A program made the position numbers and the translations under genes. The notes under the pieces were generated by a model, which worked only from the letters and a program-made list of their open reading frames with translations, made no database searches and was not told where the DNA came from. From NCBI RefSeq assembly GCF_001314995.1, contig NZ_CP012938.1, positions 6,076,001 through 6,140,000 on the forward strand: a stretch of 64,000 bases of DNA, written 5' to 3'. Every line of letters starts with the position of its first letter. Position 1 is the stretch's first letter. Positions 16,284-24,379 of this stretch are shown here, in pieces. Source of the stretch: Bacteroides ovatus. GTDB lineage: Bacteria; Bacteroidota; Bacteroidia; Bacteroidales; Bacteroidaceae.

Positions 16284-16637
16284 TTATTTTAATTTTTCCC
16301 ACTCATCGGGCTTAAAACCGACCAGAACGAAGCTGTCTGTCACTACCAATGGGCGTTTCACCAATTTACCGTTGGTTGCCAATAGTGCTATCTGTTCTTC
16401 CTCACTCATTGCAGGTAGCTTCTCGCTTAGTTTCAGCTCTTTATATACTAATCCGCTCGTGTTGAATAATTTCTTCACCGGCAGACCGCTGCGCGGAATC
16501 CATGCCTTTAATTCTTCCACCGTAGGATTTTCTTCTACGATTAAGCGGTTGGTAAACTCAATGTTATTTTCTGTTAACCATTTCTTGGCTTTTTGGCATG
16601 TGCTGCATGCCGGGTACTGCAAAAATAATGTTGCCAT
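16284..16637 (-). CDS. Spx/ArsC-family thioredoxin-fold protein
   Basis: About 117 residues from MATLFLQYPACSTCQKAKKW (a Met two codons earlier at 16643 is possible). The CxxC (CSTC) at the N-terminal end of helix 1, NGKLVKRPLVV near residue 91 and the final VGFKPDEW are typical of the arsenate-reductase-related family (ArsC/Spx/YffB). It lacks the arsenate-specific HxCxT pattern, so a glutathione-independent reductase or Spx-like regulatory role is more likely than arsenic resistance. It is isolated from any ars genes. Confidence 0.85.
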   Translation of the reverse strand: MATLFLQYPACSTCQKAKKWLTENNIEFTNRLIVEENPTVEELKAWIPRSGLPVKKLFNTSGLVYKELKLSEKLPAMSEEEQIALLATNGKLVKRPLVVTDSFVLVGFKPDEWEKLK

Positions 16638-16685
16638 ATTCATTTATAATTTAATACTTGATATTTAATACTTAATACTTGAACT

Positions 16686-17264
16686 TCACTTCAATATCTG
16701 TAAATCCTGAAACATAATCCGGTAAGCGGCTGCTTTCTTATCCAATGCTAATGGATACGCCCTTGATGATGAGGGCATCCGGTATAGTCGCAAGGCACGA
16801 CCTTCGAAAACAAATTCGGAGTAATCACCTACTTTGGGTTCTTCTATGTCGAATTGCTGTCGGAGAGTGTCCGTTGCTTTTTGGCCCGTAGTGACGATTG
16901 CTTTGCATTCGGGAAGCTGCCGCAGTAATGCTGCAACATCGGTGGCTTCCACTACTTCAAGAAACTTGTCCGATGCATTATCCTGCAATCGGCGAATGGA
17001 TGAAGCCGTATCGAATAGGGCAATCCCCTTTTCGTTCAAAAAGTCTATGATTTGCTCGCGGCAGAACGATTTTAGTGTCGAATTTAGAAAGTGATTCTTA
17101 TCATTAAAGAATAAAATTCCATATATACGCCACATGTCGTTATTTAGGTTCGGGTAGTAAAACTCCATAGACCAACGTTTTTTCTGTGGCGGAAAACTTC
17201 CCAGCATCAGAAGCTTTGATTTCGCTGGGAGAAATGGTTCTAACGGATGTGTTTCGATTTCCAT
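16686..17264 (-). CDS. Uracil-DNA-glycosylase superfamily protein
   Basis: About 193 residues from MEIETHPLEPFLPAKSKLLM. The start is chosen because AAAGGAATT lies just before this ATG and a -7 box sits at 17296-17289, which overlaps the longer ORF start at 17291. LLMLGSFPPQKKRW is the active-site strand of the UDG fold (GxxPP), and MPSSSRAYPL near 170 replaces the usual HPS loop with a Ser-rich version, as in mismatch-type glycosylases. It probably excises damaged or mispaired bases; the substrate is not established. Confidence 0.78.
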   Translation of the reverse strand: MEIETHPLEPFLPAKSKLLMLGSFPPQKKRWSMEFYYPNLNNDMWRIYGILFFNDKNHFLNSTLKSFCREQIIDFLNEKGIALFDTASSIRRLQDNASDKFLEVVEATDVAALLRQLPECKAIVTTGQKATDTLRQQFDIEEPKVGDYSEFVFEGRALRLYRMPSSSRAYPLALDKKAAAYRIMFQDLQILK

Positions 17265-17288
17265 AATTCCTTTCATTTTAATTTCGTA

Positions 17289-17296
17289 CAAAAATA
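17289..17296 (-). promoter_or_regulatory. -7 box for the glycosylase gene
   Basis: TATTTTTG on the minus strand. It gives a leader of about 20 bases before the ATG at 17264 and argues against the ORF start at 17291. Confidence 0.6.
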
Positions 17297-17357
17297 GTGA
17301 TAATGTTTATTTCCTTCAAAATCAATGAGAAAAAATGCTAGATTTAAAATAATTAGT

Positions 17358-17365
17358 TATTTTTG
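17358..17365 (+). promoter_or_regulatory. -7 box close to the susC-like start
   Basis: TATTTTTG ends eight bases before the ATG at 17373, so the transcript would have almost no leader. No ribosome-binding site fits between. If this promoter is real, translation starts leaderless or nearly so. Confidence 0.5.
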
Positions 17366-17372
17366 CGGCGTG

Positions 17373-20300
17373 ATGAACAAACAATATTTTATTATATCAT
17401 TGAGAAAAGAAGTTTTTGTGAGTTGCTTCTTAATGGGCCTATTTTTCCTGGAGGGAGGAAATTGTTATGCTTCGGAGCAACAAGTGTTAAGAGGGACGAT
17501 AGAAGTTCCTTCTGATAATAATACCGTGAGAGGGCGTGTTATTGATATCTATGGTGAACCACTGATCGGTGCTACAATACGCGAGAAGGGGGGAACTAAT
17601 GGTACTGTGACCGATATTGATGGAAAATTCTTTTTGTCTGTACCGGATAGTGCTGTCTTACAAGTTTCTTTTGTAGGTTACAAGACTGTAGAAGTCAATG
17701 TGACAGGTCGGAATGTGCTTGAAATACGTCTTCAGGAAGATGCGGTGATGCTTGAACATGTCATCGTAACAGCCTTGGGACTTGAAAAGGATGAAGCTAC
17801 ATTGGCTTATTCTGTGCAAAAAATCAAGGGAGAAGAACTGAACCGTGTCAAAGAAGTAAATATGATTGCTGCCCTGGCAGGAAAAGCTGCCGGTGTGCAA
17901 ATCAACAAAAACTCTTCCGGTATGGGCGGTTCTGCAAAAGTCAGTCTCCGGGGAATCCGTTCTGTATCCGGTGATAATCAACCGCTTTATGTAATAGATG
18001 GAGTGCCGATGTCGAACACCTCTTCCGAACAGGCTTATTCGGCTATTGGTGGTACGGCGAATGCGGGGAATCGTGACGGAGGAGACGGAATCTCTAACCT
18101 GAATCCGGAAGATGTGGAAAGCATCAGTATCCTGAAAGGTGCTCCTGCTGCGGCTTTATATGGTAGCATGGCTGCTAACGGAGTGATTCTTATTACGACT
18201 AAAAAAGGAAACTCTGCCGGGCAAAGGAATATAAATTTCTCTACGGGACTCACTTTCGAGAAAGCATTCAGTATGCCTAAAATGCAGAATCGTTATGGTG
18301 TCAGTGATGTGGTAGACAGTTGGGGCGAGAAAGAGAATCTGATGGCTTATGATAATCTGAATGACTTCTTCCGTACCGGATTGACATCGATGACTTCCGT
18401 ATCTATCAGTTATGGAAATGAAAACCTGCAAACTTATTTCTCTTATGCCAATACTACCGGAAAGGGGATAATCGACAAGAATAAACTGAAAAAGCATAAT
18501 ATAAACTTGCGTGAGACGGCTACTATGTTCGACAAACGTCTGAAACTGGACGGTAGTGTGAATGTCATGAAACAAACCGTCGAGAATAAGCCGGTATCGG
18601 GAGGTTTCTATATGAATCCATTGGTAGGGCTCTACCGTTTCCCTCGTGGAGAGGATTTGTCTTATTATAAAGATCATTTTGAAACCTATGACGAAGAACG
18701 GAAACTGGGTGTGCAGAACTGGCATACGTTTACCGAAGACTTCGAACAGAATCCGTATTGGATAACGAACCGCATACAAAGTAAAGAAACACGTACGCGC
18801 GTTATCCTTTCTCTTTCAGCAAACTTTAAGGTAAATGACTGGCTGACGATTCAAGCCCGTGGAAACATGGATTACTGGGCGGACAAGTTACGCCAGAAAT
18901 TCTATGCGTCTACCGCCACCGCCCTGTGTGGAGCGAACGGACGATATATTGAGATGGATTATCAGGAAACGCAGATGTATGGTGATGTCATGGCGATGGT
19001 GAAGAAAACCTGGGGCGATTTTACGTTGGATGCGGCGATTGGTGGTAGTATAAATGATAAAGTCGTTAATTCTACCCGATATGATTCGAAAAATGCATCT
19101 CTGAAGTTTGCTAATGTGTTTAATATAGCCAATATCGTTATGAACAGCTCTGCCAGTATTGACCAGCGAATAGATCAACGCCGTCAGTTGCAATCTATAT
19201 TCGGTACGGCACAGATCGGTTATAAGGAAAAACTATTTCTTGATTTGACGGCCCGTAATGACTGGGCGTCAACCTTGTCATATACCAAACATGAAAAATC
19301 CGGATTCGCTTATCCTTCTGTAGGGCTTTCCATGCTGCTTGATAAATGGGTGAAGTTACCCGAGTGGGTTTCTTTCGCTAAATTGCGTGGCGCTTATAGT
19401 AAAGTAGGGAATGATATTCCTCCATTTATCACTAATTCCTTTTCGCATATCAATGCCGGTGGCGAGATACAGGCGAATGATGCCGCACCTTTTAAGGATA
19501 TGGAGCCGGAAATGACTCATGCCATCGAATTTGGAACTGAATGGCGATTCTTTCAACACCGTTTAGGGGTTAATCTGACTTATTATCGTACCAATACTTA
19601 TAATCAATTCTTCAAACTTCCCGCACTTGCAGGCGATAAGTATGCTTACCGATATGTAAATGCCGGGAATATCCAGAACCGAGGATGGGAATTGACACTG
19701 AATGGAACTCCCGTATTAACTCCTGATTTCAACTGGAAAACTTCTGTAAACTTCTCTACCAATAAGAATAAGATAGTGAAGTTGCACGAAGATCTGAAAG
19801 AAATGATTTACGGGCCTACCAGTTTTTCTTCCAGCTATGCCATGAAGCTTATTAAAGGCGGTTCTATCGGTGATATTTATGGTAAGGCTTTTGTGCGTGA
19901 TGATGCAGGCAATATCGTCTACGAAACAGAGGGTGATAATAAAGGACTTCCATTGGTGGAGGGCGATGGGAATACGGTGAAAGTAGGCAATGCCAACCCT
20001 GTCTTTATGATGGGATGGGACCATACATTCTCTTACAAAGGCTTCACCATTTATTTTCTGCTTGATTGGCGTTACGGAGGCGAAGTTCTTTCGCAGACGC
20101 AGGCGGAAATGGATCTTTATGGAGTATCTGAAATAACGGCCGATGCGCGTGACAGGGGATATGTAATGCTCGACGGTCAGCGTATAGACAATGTGAAAGG
20201 ATTCTATAAAATAGTAGGCGGGCGTGCCGGGGTGACGGAATATTATATGTATGATGCTACGAATTTACGGTTGCGTGAAGTATCATTGAGCTATAATTTC

Positions 20301-20501
20301 TCCAAGAAGTGGATACAGAAAACGAAGGTACTGAAAGATGTTCAGCTTTCGTTTGTAGCTCGCAATCTATGTTTCTTGTATAAGAAAGCTCCTTTTGATC
20401 CGGATCTGGTACTTTCTACCGGAAATGATAATCAAGGAATTGAAGTGTTCGGAATGCCTACGACCCGTAGTCTGGGCTTTACTCTGAAATGTGAATTTTA
20501 A
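17373..20501 (+). CDS. SusC/RagA-type TonB-dependent outer-membrane receptor
   Basis: 1,042 residues from MNKQYFIISLRKEVFVSCFL (signal peptide to about 34). A CarboxypepD_reg-like domain (VRGRVIDIYGEPLIGATIRE) is followed by a TonB plug (VKEVNMIAALAGKAAGVQIN, then PLYVIDGVPMSN), the SusC-type GDGISNLNPEDVESISILKG block, and a 22-strand barrel ending in aromatic EF-terminal residues (TLKCEF). It imports a nutrient across the outer membrane with its SusD partner 15 bases downstream. No glycoside hydrolase, sensor or sigma gene adjoins, so the ligand is unknown and need not be a glycan. Confidence 0.93.
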   Translation: MNKQYFIISLRKEVFVSCFLMGLFFLEGGNCYASEQQVLRGTIEVPSDNNTVRGRVIDIYGEPLIGATIREKGGTNGTVTDIDGKFFLSVPDSAVLQVSFVGYKTVEVNVTGRNVLEIRLQEDAVMLEHVIVTALGLEKDEATLAYSVQKIKGEELNRVKEVNMIAALAGKAAGVQINKNSSGMGGSAKVSLRGIRSVSGDNQPLYVIDGVPMSNTSSEQAYSAIGGTANAGNRDGGDGISNLNPEDVESISILKGAPAAALYGSMAANGVILITTKKGNSAGQRNINFSTGLTFEKAFSMPKMQNRYGVSDVVDSWGEKENLMAYDNLNDFFRTGLTSMTSVSISYGNENLQTYFSYANTTGKGIIDKNKLKKHNINLRETATMFDKRLKLDGSVNVMKQTVENKPVSGGFYMNPLVGLYRFPRGEDLSYYKDHFETYDEERKLGVQNWHTFTEDFEQNPYWITNRIQSKETRTRVILSLSANFKVNDWLTIQARGNMDYWADKLRQKFYASTATALCGANGRYIEMDYQETQMYGDVMAMVKKTWGDFTLDAAIGGSINDKVVNSTRYDSKNASLKFANVFNIANIVMNSSASIDQRIDQRRQLQSIFGTAQIGYKEKLFLDLTARNDWASTLSYTKHEKSGFAYPSVGLSMLLDKWVKLPEWVSFAKLRGAYSKVGNDIPPFITNSFSHINAGGEIQANDAAPFKDMEPEMTHAIEFGTEWRFFQHRLGVNLTYYRTNTYNQFFKLPALAGDKYAYRYVNAGNIQNRGWELTLNGTPVLTPDFNWKTSVNFSTNKNKIVKLHEDLKEMIYGPTSFSSSYAMKLIKGGSIGDIYGKAFVRDDAGNIVYETEGDNKGLPLVEGDGNTVKVGNANPVFMMGWDHTFSYKGFTIYFLLDWRYGGEVLSQTQAEMDLYGVSEITADARDRGYVMLDGQRIDNVKGFYKIVGGRAGVTEYYMYDATNLRLREVSLSYNFSKKWIQKTKVLKDVQLSFVARNLCFLYKKAPFDPDLVLSTGNDNQGIEVFGMPTTRSLGFTLKCEF

Positions 20502-20516
20502 AGGCAAGAGAGAGAA

Positions 20517-22112
20517 ATGAAGAGAAAATTTGTATATCTATATTTGTTGGGGTTATTGCTGTTTTCTGTAGCTTGTACCGGTAACTTCCGTGATTACAAT
20601 ACCGATTTGTCCGGTATCACGGATGATGACTTGATTATTGATGACAATGGCTATGGAATCCGTTTGGGAATTATTCAGCAAGGTATTTATTTTAATTACG
20701 ACTACGGAAAAGGAAAGAACTGGCCTTTCCAGCTGATACAGAATCTGAACGCGGACATGTTCAGTGGGTATATGCATGACGGCAAACCTCTGAACGGGGG
20801 CTCGCATAATTCCGATTATAATATGCAGGACGGCTGGAATAGCGCCATGTGGACACACATGTATTCTTATATTTTCCCACAGATATATCAGTCGGAGAAT
20901 GCTACCCGAAATACACATCCTGCTCTGTTCGGGATAACGAAAATATTAAAGGTGGAAGCGATGCATCGTGTGACGGATTATTATGGTCCTATCATTTATA
21001 AGAATTTTGCTAATGCCGAAAAACATTACCGTCCGGATAAACAAGAGGATGTCTATTATGAGTTTTTCAATGAACTCGATTCTGCTGTAGTTGCTCTCAC
21101 CAACTATATAGATGAGAAACCGGAATCCAATGGATTTGCACGTTTTGATATTTTGTTGGATGGGAAATACGCTTCCTGGGTGAAGTTTGCCAATTCGTTG
21201 CGTTTGCGGTTGGCAATGCGTATTGCCTCTGTTGCTCCCGATAAGGCTTGTGCTGAAATACAGAAAATAAAAGAAAACGATTATGGCTTCTTTGAAGCGG
21301 AAACAGGCGGAGTGTTTGTTTCTACCAAATCCGGGTATACCAATCCATTGGGAGAACTTAACCGTGTCTGGAATGAAACTTACATGAGTGCTAACATGGA
21401 ATCAATTTTGACCGGATATAACGATCCTCGTTTGGAAATTTATTTTGAACCCTGTACGGATGAGGCTCTTAAAGGACAGTATCGTGGAATTCGCCAGGGA
21501 ACCTGTTTTGCTCATAGTCATTATTCCGGATTGTCAAAGCTGTTTGTCAAGCAGGATACCGATACACCTCTGATGACTGCTTCGGAAGTCTGGTTTCTGC
21601 GTGCCGAAGCCGCTTTGCGCGGGTGGATGGATGAAGATGAAGAAGCTTGTTACCGGAACGGTGTAACTACCTCTTTTCATCAATGGGGAATTTATGGGGT
21701 GGAGGATTACTTGAAAAGTGAGCTGACAGCTTCCGACTTTATAGATACTTATGATGAAGAAAATAATATAGAGGCCCGTTGTAAAGTCACTCCCAAATGG
21801 AATCCGCAGGATGATAAGGAGACCAAACTGGAGAAGATTATCACGCAGAAGTGGATTGCCATGTTCCCGGAAGGTTGCGAAGCCTGGACCGAACAAAGAC
21901 GAACGGGATATCCCCGTTTATTTCCCGTTCGATTCAATCATAGTAGGAGCGGATGCATCGACATGGAGATCATGGTGCGCCGTCTTAATTTCCCAGGTAC
22001 ATTGCAGACAGAAGACCCGGAGCAATATTCTGCTCTTGTCGAGGCTTTAGGCGGAGATGACCATGGAGGTACAAGACTCTGGTGGGATACGGGAAATAAT
22101 AACCTGGAATAA
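20517..22112 (+). CDS. SusD/RagB-family surface lipoprotein
   Basis: 531 residues. The signal peptide ends in the lipobox FSVAC with Cys20. The rest is helical TPR-like, with MHRVTDYYGPIIYKNF, FNELDSAVVALTNYID and AEVWFLRAEAALRGW-type repeats (here ASEVWFLRAEAALRGWM) as in SusD-like ligand-binding lids. It is the partner of the upstream SusC protein and closes over it at the cell surface. No polysaccharide enzyme follows; the next genes are a DUF5020 protein and a nucleobase permease under a separate promoter. Confidence 0.92.
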   Translation: MKRKFVYLYLLGLLLFSVACTGNFRDYNTDLSGITDDDLIIDDNGYGIRLGIIQQGIYFNYDYGKGKNWPFQLIQNLNADMFSGYMHDGKPLNGGSHNSDYNMQDGWNSAMWTHMYSYIFPQIYQSENATRNTHPALFGITKILKVEAMHRVTDYYGPIIYKNFANAEKHYRPDKQEDVYYEFFNELDSAVVALTNYIDEKPESNGFARFDILLDGKYASWVKFANSLRLRLAMRIASVAPDKACAEIQKIKENDYGFFEAETGGVFVSTKSGYTNPLGELNRVWNETYMSANMESILTGYNDPRLEIYFEPCTDEALKGQYRGIRQGTCFAHSHYSGLSKLFVKQDTDTPLMTASEVWFLRAEAALRGWMDEDEEACYRNGVTTSFHQWGIYGVEDYLKSELTASDFIDTYDEENNIEARCKVTPKWNPQDDKETKLEKIITQKWIAMFPEGCEAWTEQRRTGYPRLFPVRFNHSRSGCIDMEIMVRRLNFPGTLQTEDPEQYSALVEALGGDDHGGTRLWWDTGNNNLE

Positions 22113-22152
22113 AAAAAGACAGAAGTAATGTGTTTATATGTGTAGCTTTAAC

Positions 22153-22160
22153 TATTTTTG
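22153..22160 (+). promoter_or_regulatory. -7 box for the DUF5020 gene
   Basis: TATTTTTG, 26 bases before the ATG at 22186. It shows that this gene and the following permease are transcribed separately from susCD. Confidence 0.6.
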
Positions 22161-22185
22161 CATCTTCATTTAAACACATTTACTT

Positions 22186-22893
22186 ATGAAACAAATTATC
22201 TCTGCTCTTTTCCTCTGTATGTTGCTCTCTGGCATACCGGGATTGCAGGCGCAAAACATTCAGCTACATTATGATTTCGGACGTTCTTTGTACGATAAAG
22301 ATTTGCAAGGTCGCCCGCTGTTCACCTCCACTGTGGAGAAGTTTCATCCTGATACTTGGGGAAGCACTTATTTCTTTGTTGATATGGATTACACCTCCGA
22401 GGGTGTCGCTTCCGCTTATTGGGAAATAGCACGTGAACTGAAATTCTGGAAAGGTCCTTTCTCTGCACATCTTGAATATAACGGCGGATTATCAAAAGGC
22501 ATGTCTTATAAAAATGCTTATCTGGCAGGAGCTACCTACACTTTTAATAATGCTTCCTTTTCCAAAGGCTTCACGCTGACTGCTATGTATAAGTATATTC
22601 AGAAACACCAATCGCCCAACAACTTCCAACTGACAGGTACGTGGTACGTAAATTTCTGTCGCAATCTGCTCACTTTCTCCGGCTTTGCCGACTGGTGGCG
22701 TGAAGAAACCAACTACGGAAAGACTATCTTCCTCTCCGAACCACAATTCTGGGTGAACCTGAACAAAATCAAAGGAGTAAATAAAAATTTCAATCTTAGT
22801 GTTGGCTCCGAAGTCGAATTGAGTAACAACTTTGGCGGTCGTGATGGCTTTTATGTTATCCCGACACTCGCCCTCAAATGGACACTGAACTAA
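22186..22893 (+). CDS. DUF5020 outer-membrane beta-barrel protein, Tsx-like
   Basis: 235 residues with a clear signal peptide (ALFLCMLLSGIPGLQAQ). The mature part alternates in short beta strands (STYFFVDMDYTSEGVASAYW, then FSAHLEYNGGL) and ends in an outer-membrane-like VIPTLALKWTLN. This matches the DUF5020 family, which looks like Tsx nucleoside-specific channels. A nucleobase permease gene begins 74 bases downstream, so the two may be outer- and inner-membrane steps for purine or pyrimidine uptake. That pairing is inference. Confidence 0.75.
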   Translation: MKQIISALFLCMLLSGIPGLQAQNIQLHYDFGRSLYDKDLQGRPLFTSTVEKFHPDTWGSTYFFVDMDYTSEGVASAYWEIARELKFWKGPFSAHLEYNGGLSKGMSYKNAYLAGATYTFNNASFSKGFTLTAMYKYIQKHQSPNNFQLTGTWYVNFCRNLLTFSGFADWWREETNYGKTIFLSEPQFWVNLNKIKGVNKNFNLSVGSEVELSNNFGGRDGFYVIPTLALKWTLN

Positions 22894-22966
22894 GAAAATC
22901 CAAATTCCGGAAGAACCTCTGTCTATCCCTTTGCGGAAGTTAAAAATATATAGAACAACCTGTTAA

Positions 22967-24280
22967 ATGAAAACTGATTTAATCTACGGCGTAGAAGACC
23001 GTCCCCCCTTTAAAGACGCCCTGTTTGCGGCTTTACAACATCTCCTGGCTATTTTCGTAGCAATTATTACACCTCCGCTAATCATCGCGAGTGCCTTGAA
23101 ACTGGATGTGGAAAAGACAAGCTTTCTGGTTTCCATGTCTCTTTTTGCTTCGGGAGTATCAACTTTCATACAATGCCGTCGTTTTGGTGCGATAGGAGCA
23201 AAGTTACTCTGCATTCAGGGTACCAGTTTTTCTTTTATCGGCCCTATCATCGCCACCGGATTAGTGGGTGGTTTGCCTTTGATATTCGGTTCCTGTATGG
23301 CTGCCGCACCTATCGAGATGATTGTGAGCCGCACATTCAAGTATCTGCGCAATATTATTACTCCGTTGGTATCCGGTATTGTTGTACTGCTGATCGGATT
23401 AAGCCTGATAAAGGTCGGTATTGTATCTTGCGGAGGCGGATATGCGGCTATGGATAACGGTACATTTGCCACTTGGGAAAATCTGTCCATTGCAGGATTG
23501 GTGCTTCTTAGCGTCTTGTTTTTTAATCGTTGCCGGAATAAATACCTGCGTATGAGTTCCATTGTGCTCGGACTTTGTCTTGGTTATGCTTTGGCATTTG
23601 CTTTGGGAAAAGTGGATATGAGTTCGTTGAATGTGGAAATGCTGATGAGCTTTAATATTCCCCAACCTTTCAAATACGGTGTTGATTTCAATGTATCTTC
23701 TTTCATAGCCATTGGCTTGGTTTATCTAATCACAGCAATCGAAGCAACAGGCGATGTGACTGCCAACTCTATGATTTCCGGACTTCCCATTGAAGGAGAT
23801 TCCTATTTGAAACGGGTTTCCGGTGGAGTAATGGCGGATGGATTCAACTCCTTTCTCGCCGGTGTATTCAACTCTTTTCCAAACTCCATCTTTGCACAAA
23901 ACAACGGTATTATTCAACTGACTGGAGTAGCCAGCCGTTATGTCGGCTATTATATTGCAGCAATGCTCGTCCTTTTAGGTTTATTCCCCATCGTCGGTGC
24001 CGTATTCTCTTTAATGCCTGATCCTGTATTAGGCGGTGCCACTTTATTGATGTTCGGTACGGTAGCCGCTGCAGGAATCCGTATTGTCTCCTCACAAGAA
24101 ATTGGACGTAAAGAAACTCTGGTATTAGCGGTCAGCCTTTCTTTAGGCTTGGGCGTAGAATTAATGCCGGATGTATTACAACAAACTCCGGAAGCAATTC
24201 GAAGTATCTTCTCTTCAGGAATCACCACCGGAGGCTTAACTGCAATTATTGCAAATATAGTAATACGGGTAAAAGAATGA
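22967..24280 (+). CDS. NCS2-family nucleobase (xanthine/uracil) permease
   Basis: 437 residues with about 12-14 hydrophobic segments. ALQHLLAIFVAIITPPLII is the N-terminal NCS2 signature, IEATGDVTANSMISG near residue 260 carries the conserved Glu, and FAQNNGIIQLTGVASRYVG near 308 is the NCS2 diagnostic motif. It imports xanthine, uric acid or uracil with protons across the inner membrane. Asn in QNNG points to the XanP/XanQ purine branch, but this is not decisive. It is preceded by a Tsx-like barrel protein. Confidence 0.9.
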   Translation: MKTDLIYGVEDRPPFKDALFAALQHLLAIFVAIITPPLIIASALKLDVEKTSFLVSMSLFASGVSTFIQCRRFGAIGAKLLCIQGTSFSFIGPIIATGLVGGLPLIFGSCMAAAPIEMIVSRTFKYLRNIITPLVSGIVVLLIGLSLIKVGIVSCGGGYAAMDNGTFATWENLSIAGLVLLSVLFFNRCRNKYLRMSSIVLGLCLGYALAFALGKVDMSSLNVEMLMSFNIPQPFKYGVDFNVSSFIAIGLVYLITAIEATGDVTANSMISGLPIEGDSYLKRVSGGVMADGFNSFLAGVFNSFPNSIFAQNNGIIQLTGVASRYVGYYIAAMLVLLGLFPIVGAVFSLMPDPVLGGATLLMFGTVAAAGIRIVSSQEIGRKETLVLAVSLSLGLGVELMPDVLQQTPEAIRSIFSSGITTGGLTAIIANIVIRVKE

Positions 24281-24281
24281 A

Positions 24282-24378
24282 AAATAAGTATTAAATATCA
24301 AGTATTAGGTATTACCACCGAAGTAGCTGATTTACGCTCGATATTTGTCGATTAATACTTAATACCTAATATTTATTT
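24282..24378. repeat. A/T-rich inverted repeat between convergent genes
   Basis: TATTAGGTATTA (24303-24314) and TAATACCTAATA (24360-24371) form a perfect 12-bp stem, within wider arms built of TTAATACTTAATACC and related units. Similar sequence lies at 16644-16680 and 28893-28915. It may serve as a bidirectional terminator between the permease and the KamA-like gene. Confidence 0.55.
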
Positions 24379-24379
24379 C

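Noticed and set aside
16284..16637. Arsenic resistance gene
   Set aside because: Only the ArsC-like fold is present, with no ars operon and no arsenate-specific Cys motif.
17373..22112. Full polysaccharide utilization locus
   Set aside because: No glycoside hydrolase, sulfatase, hybrid sensor or sigma/anti-sigma gene adjoins the SusCD pair.
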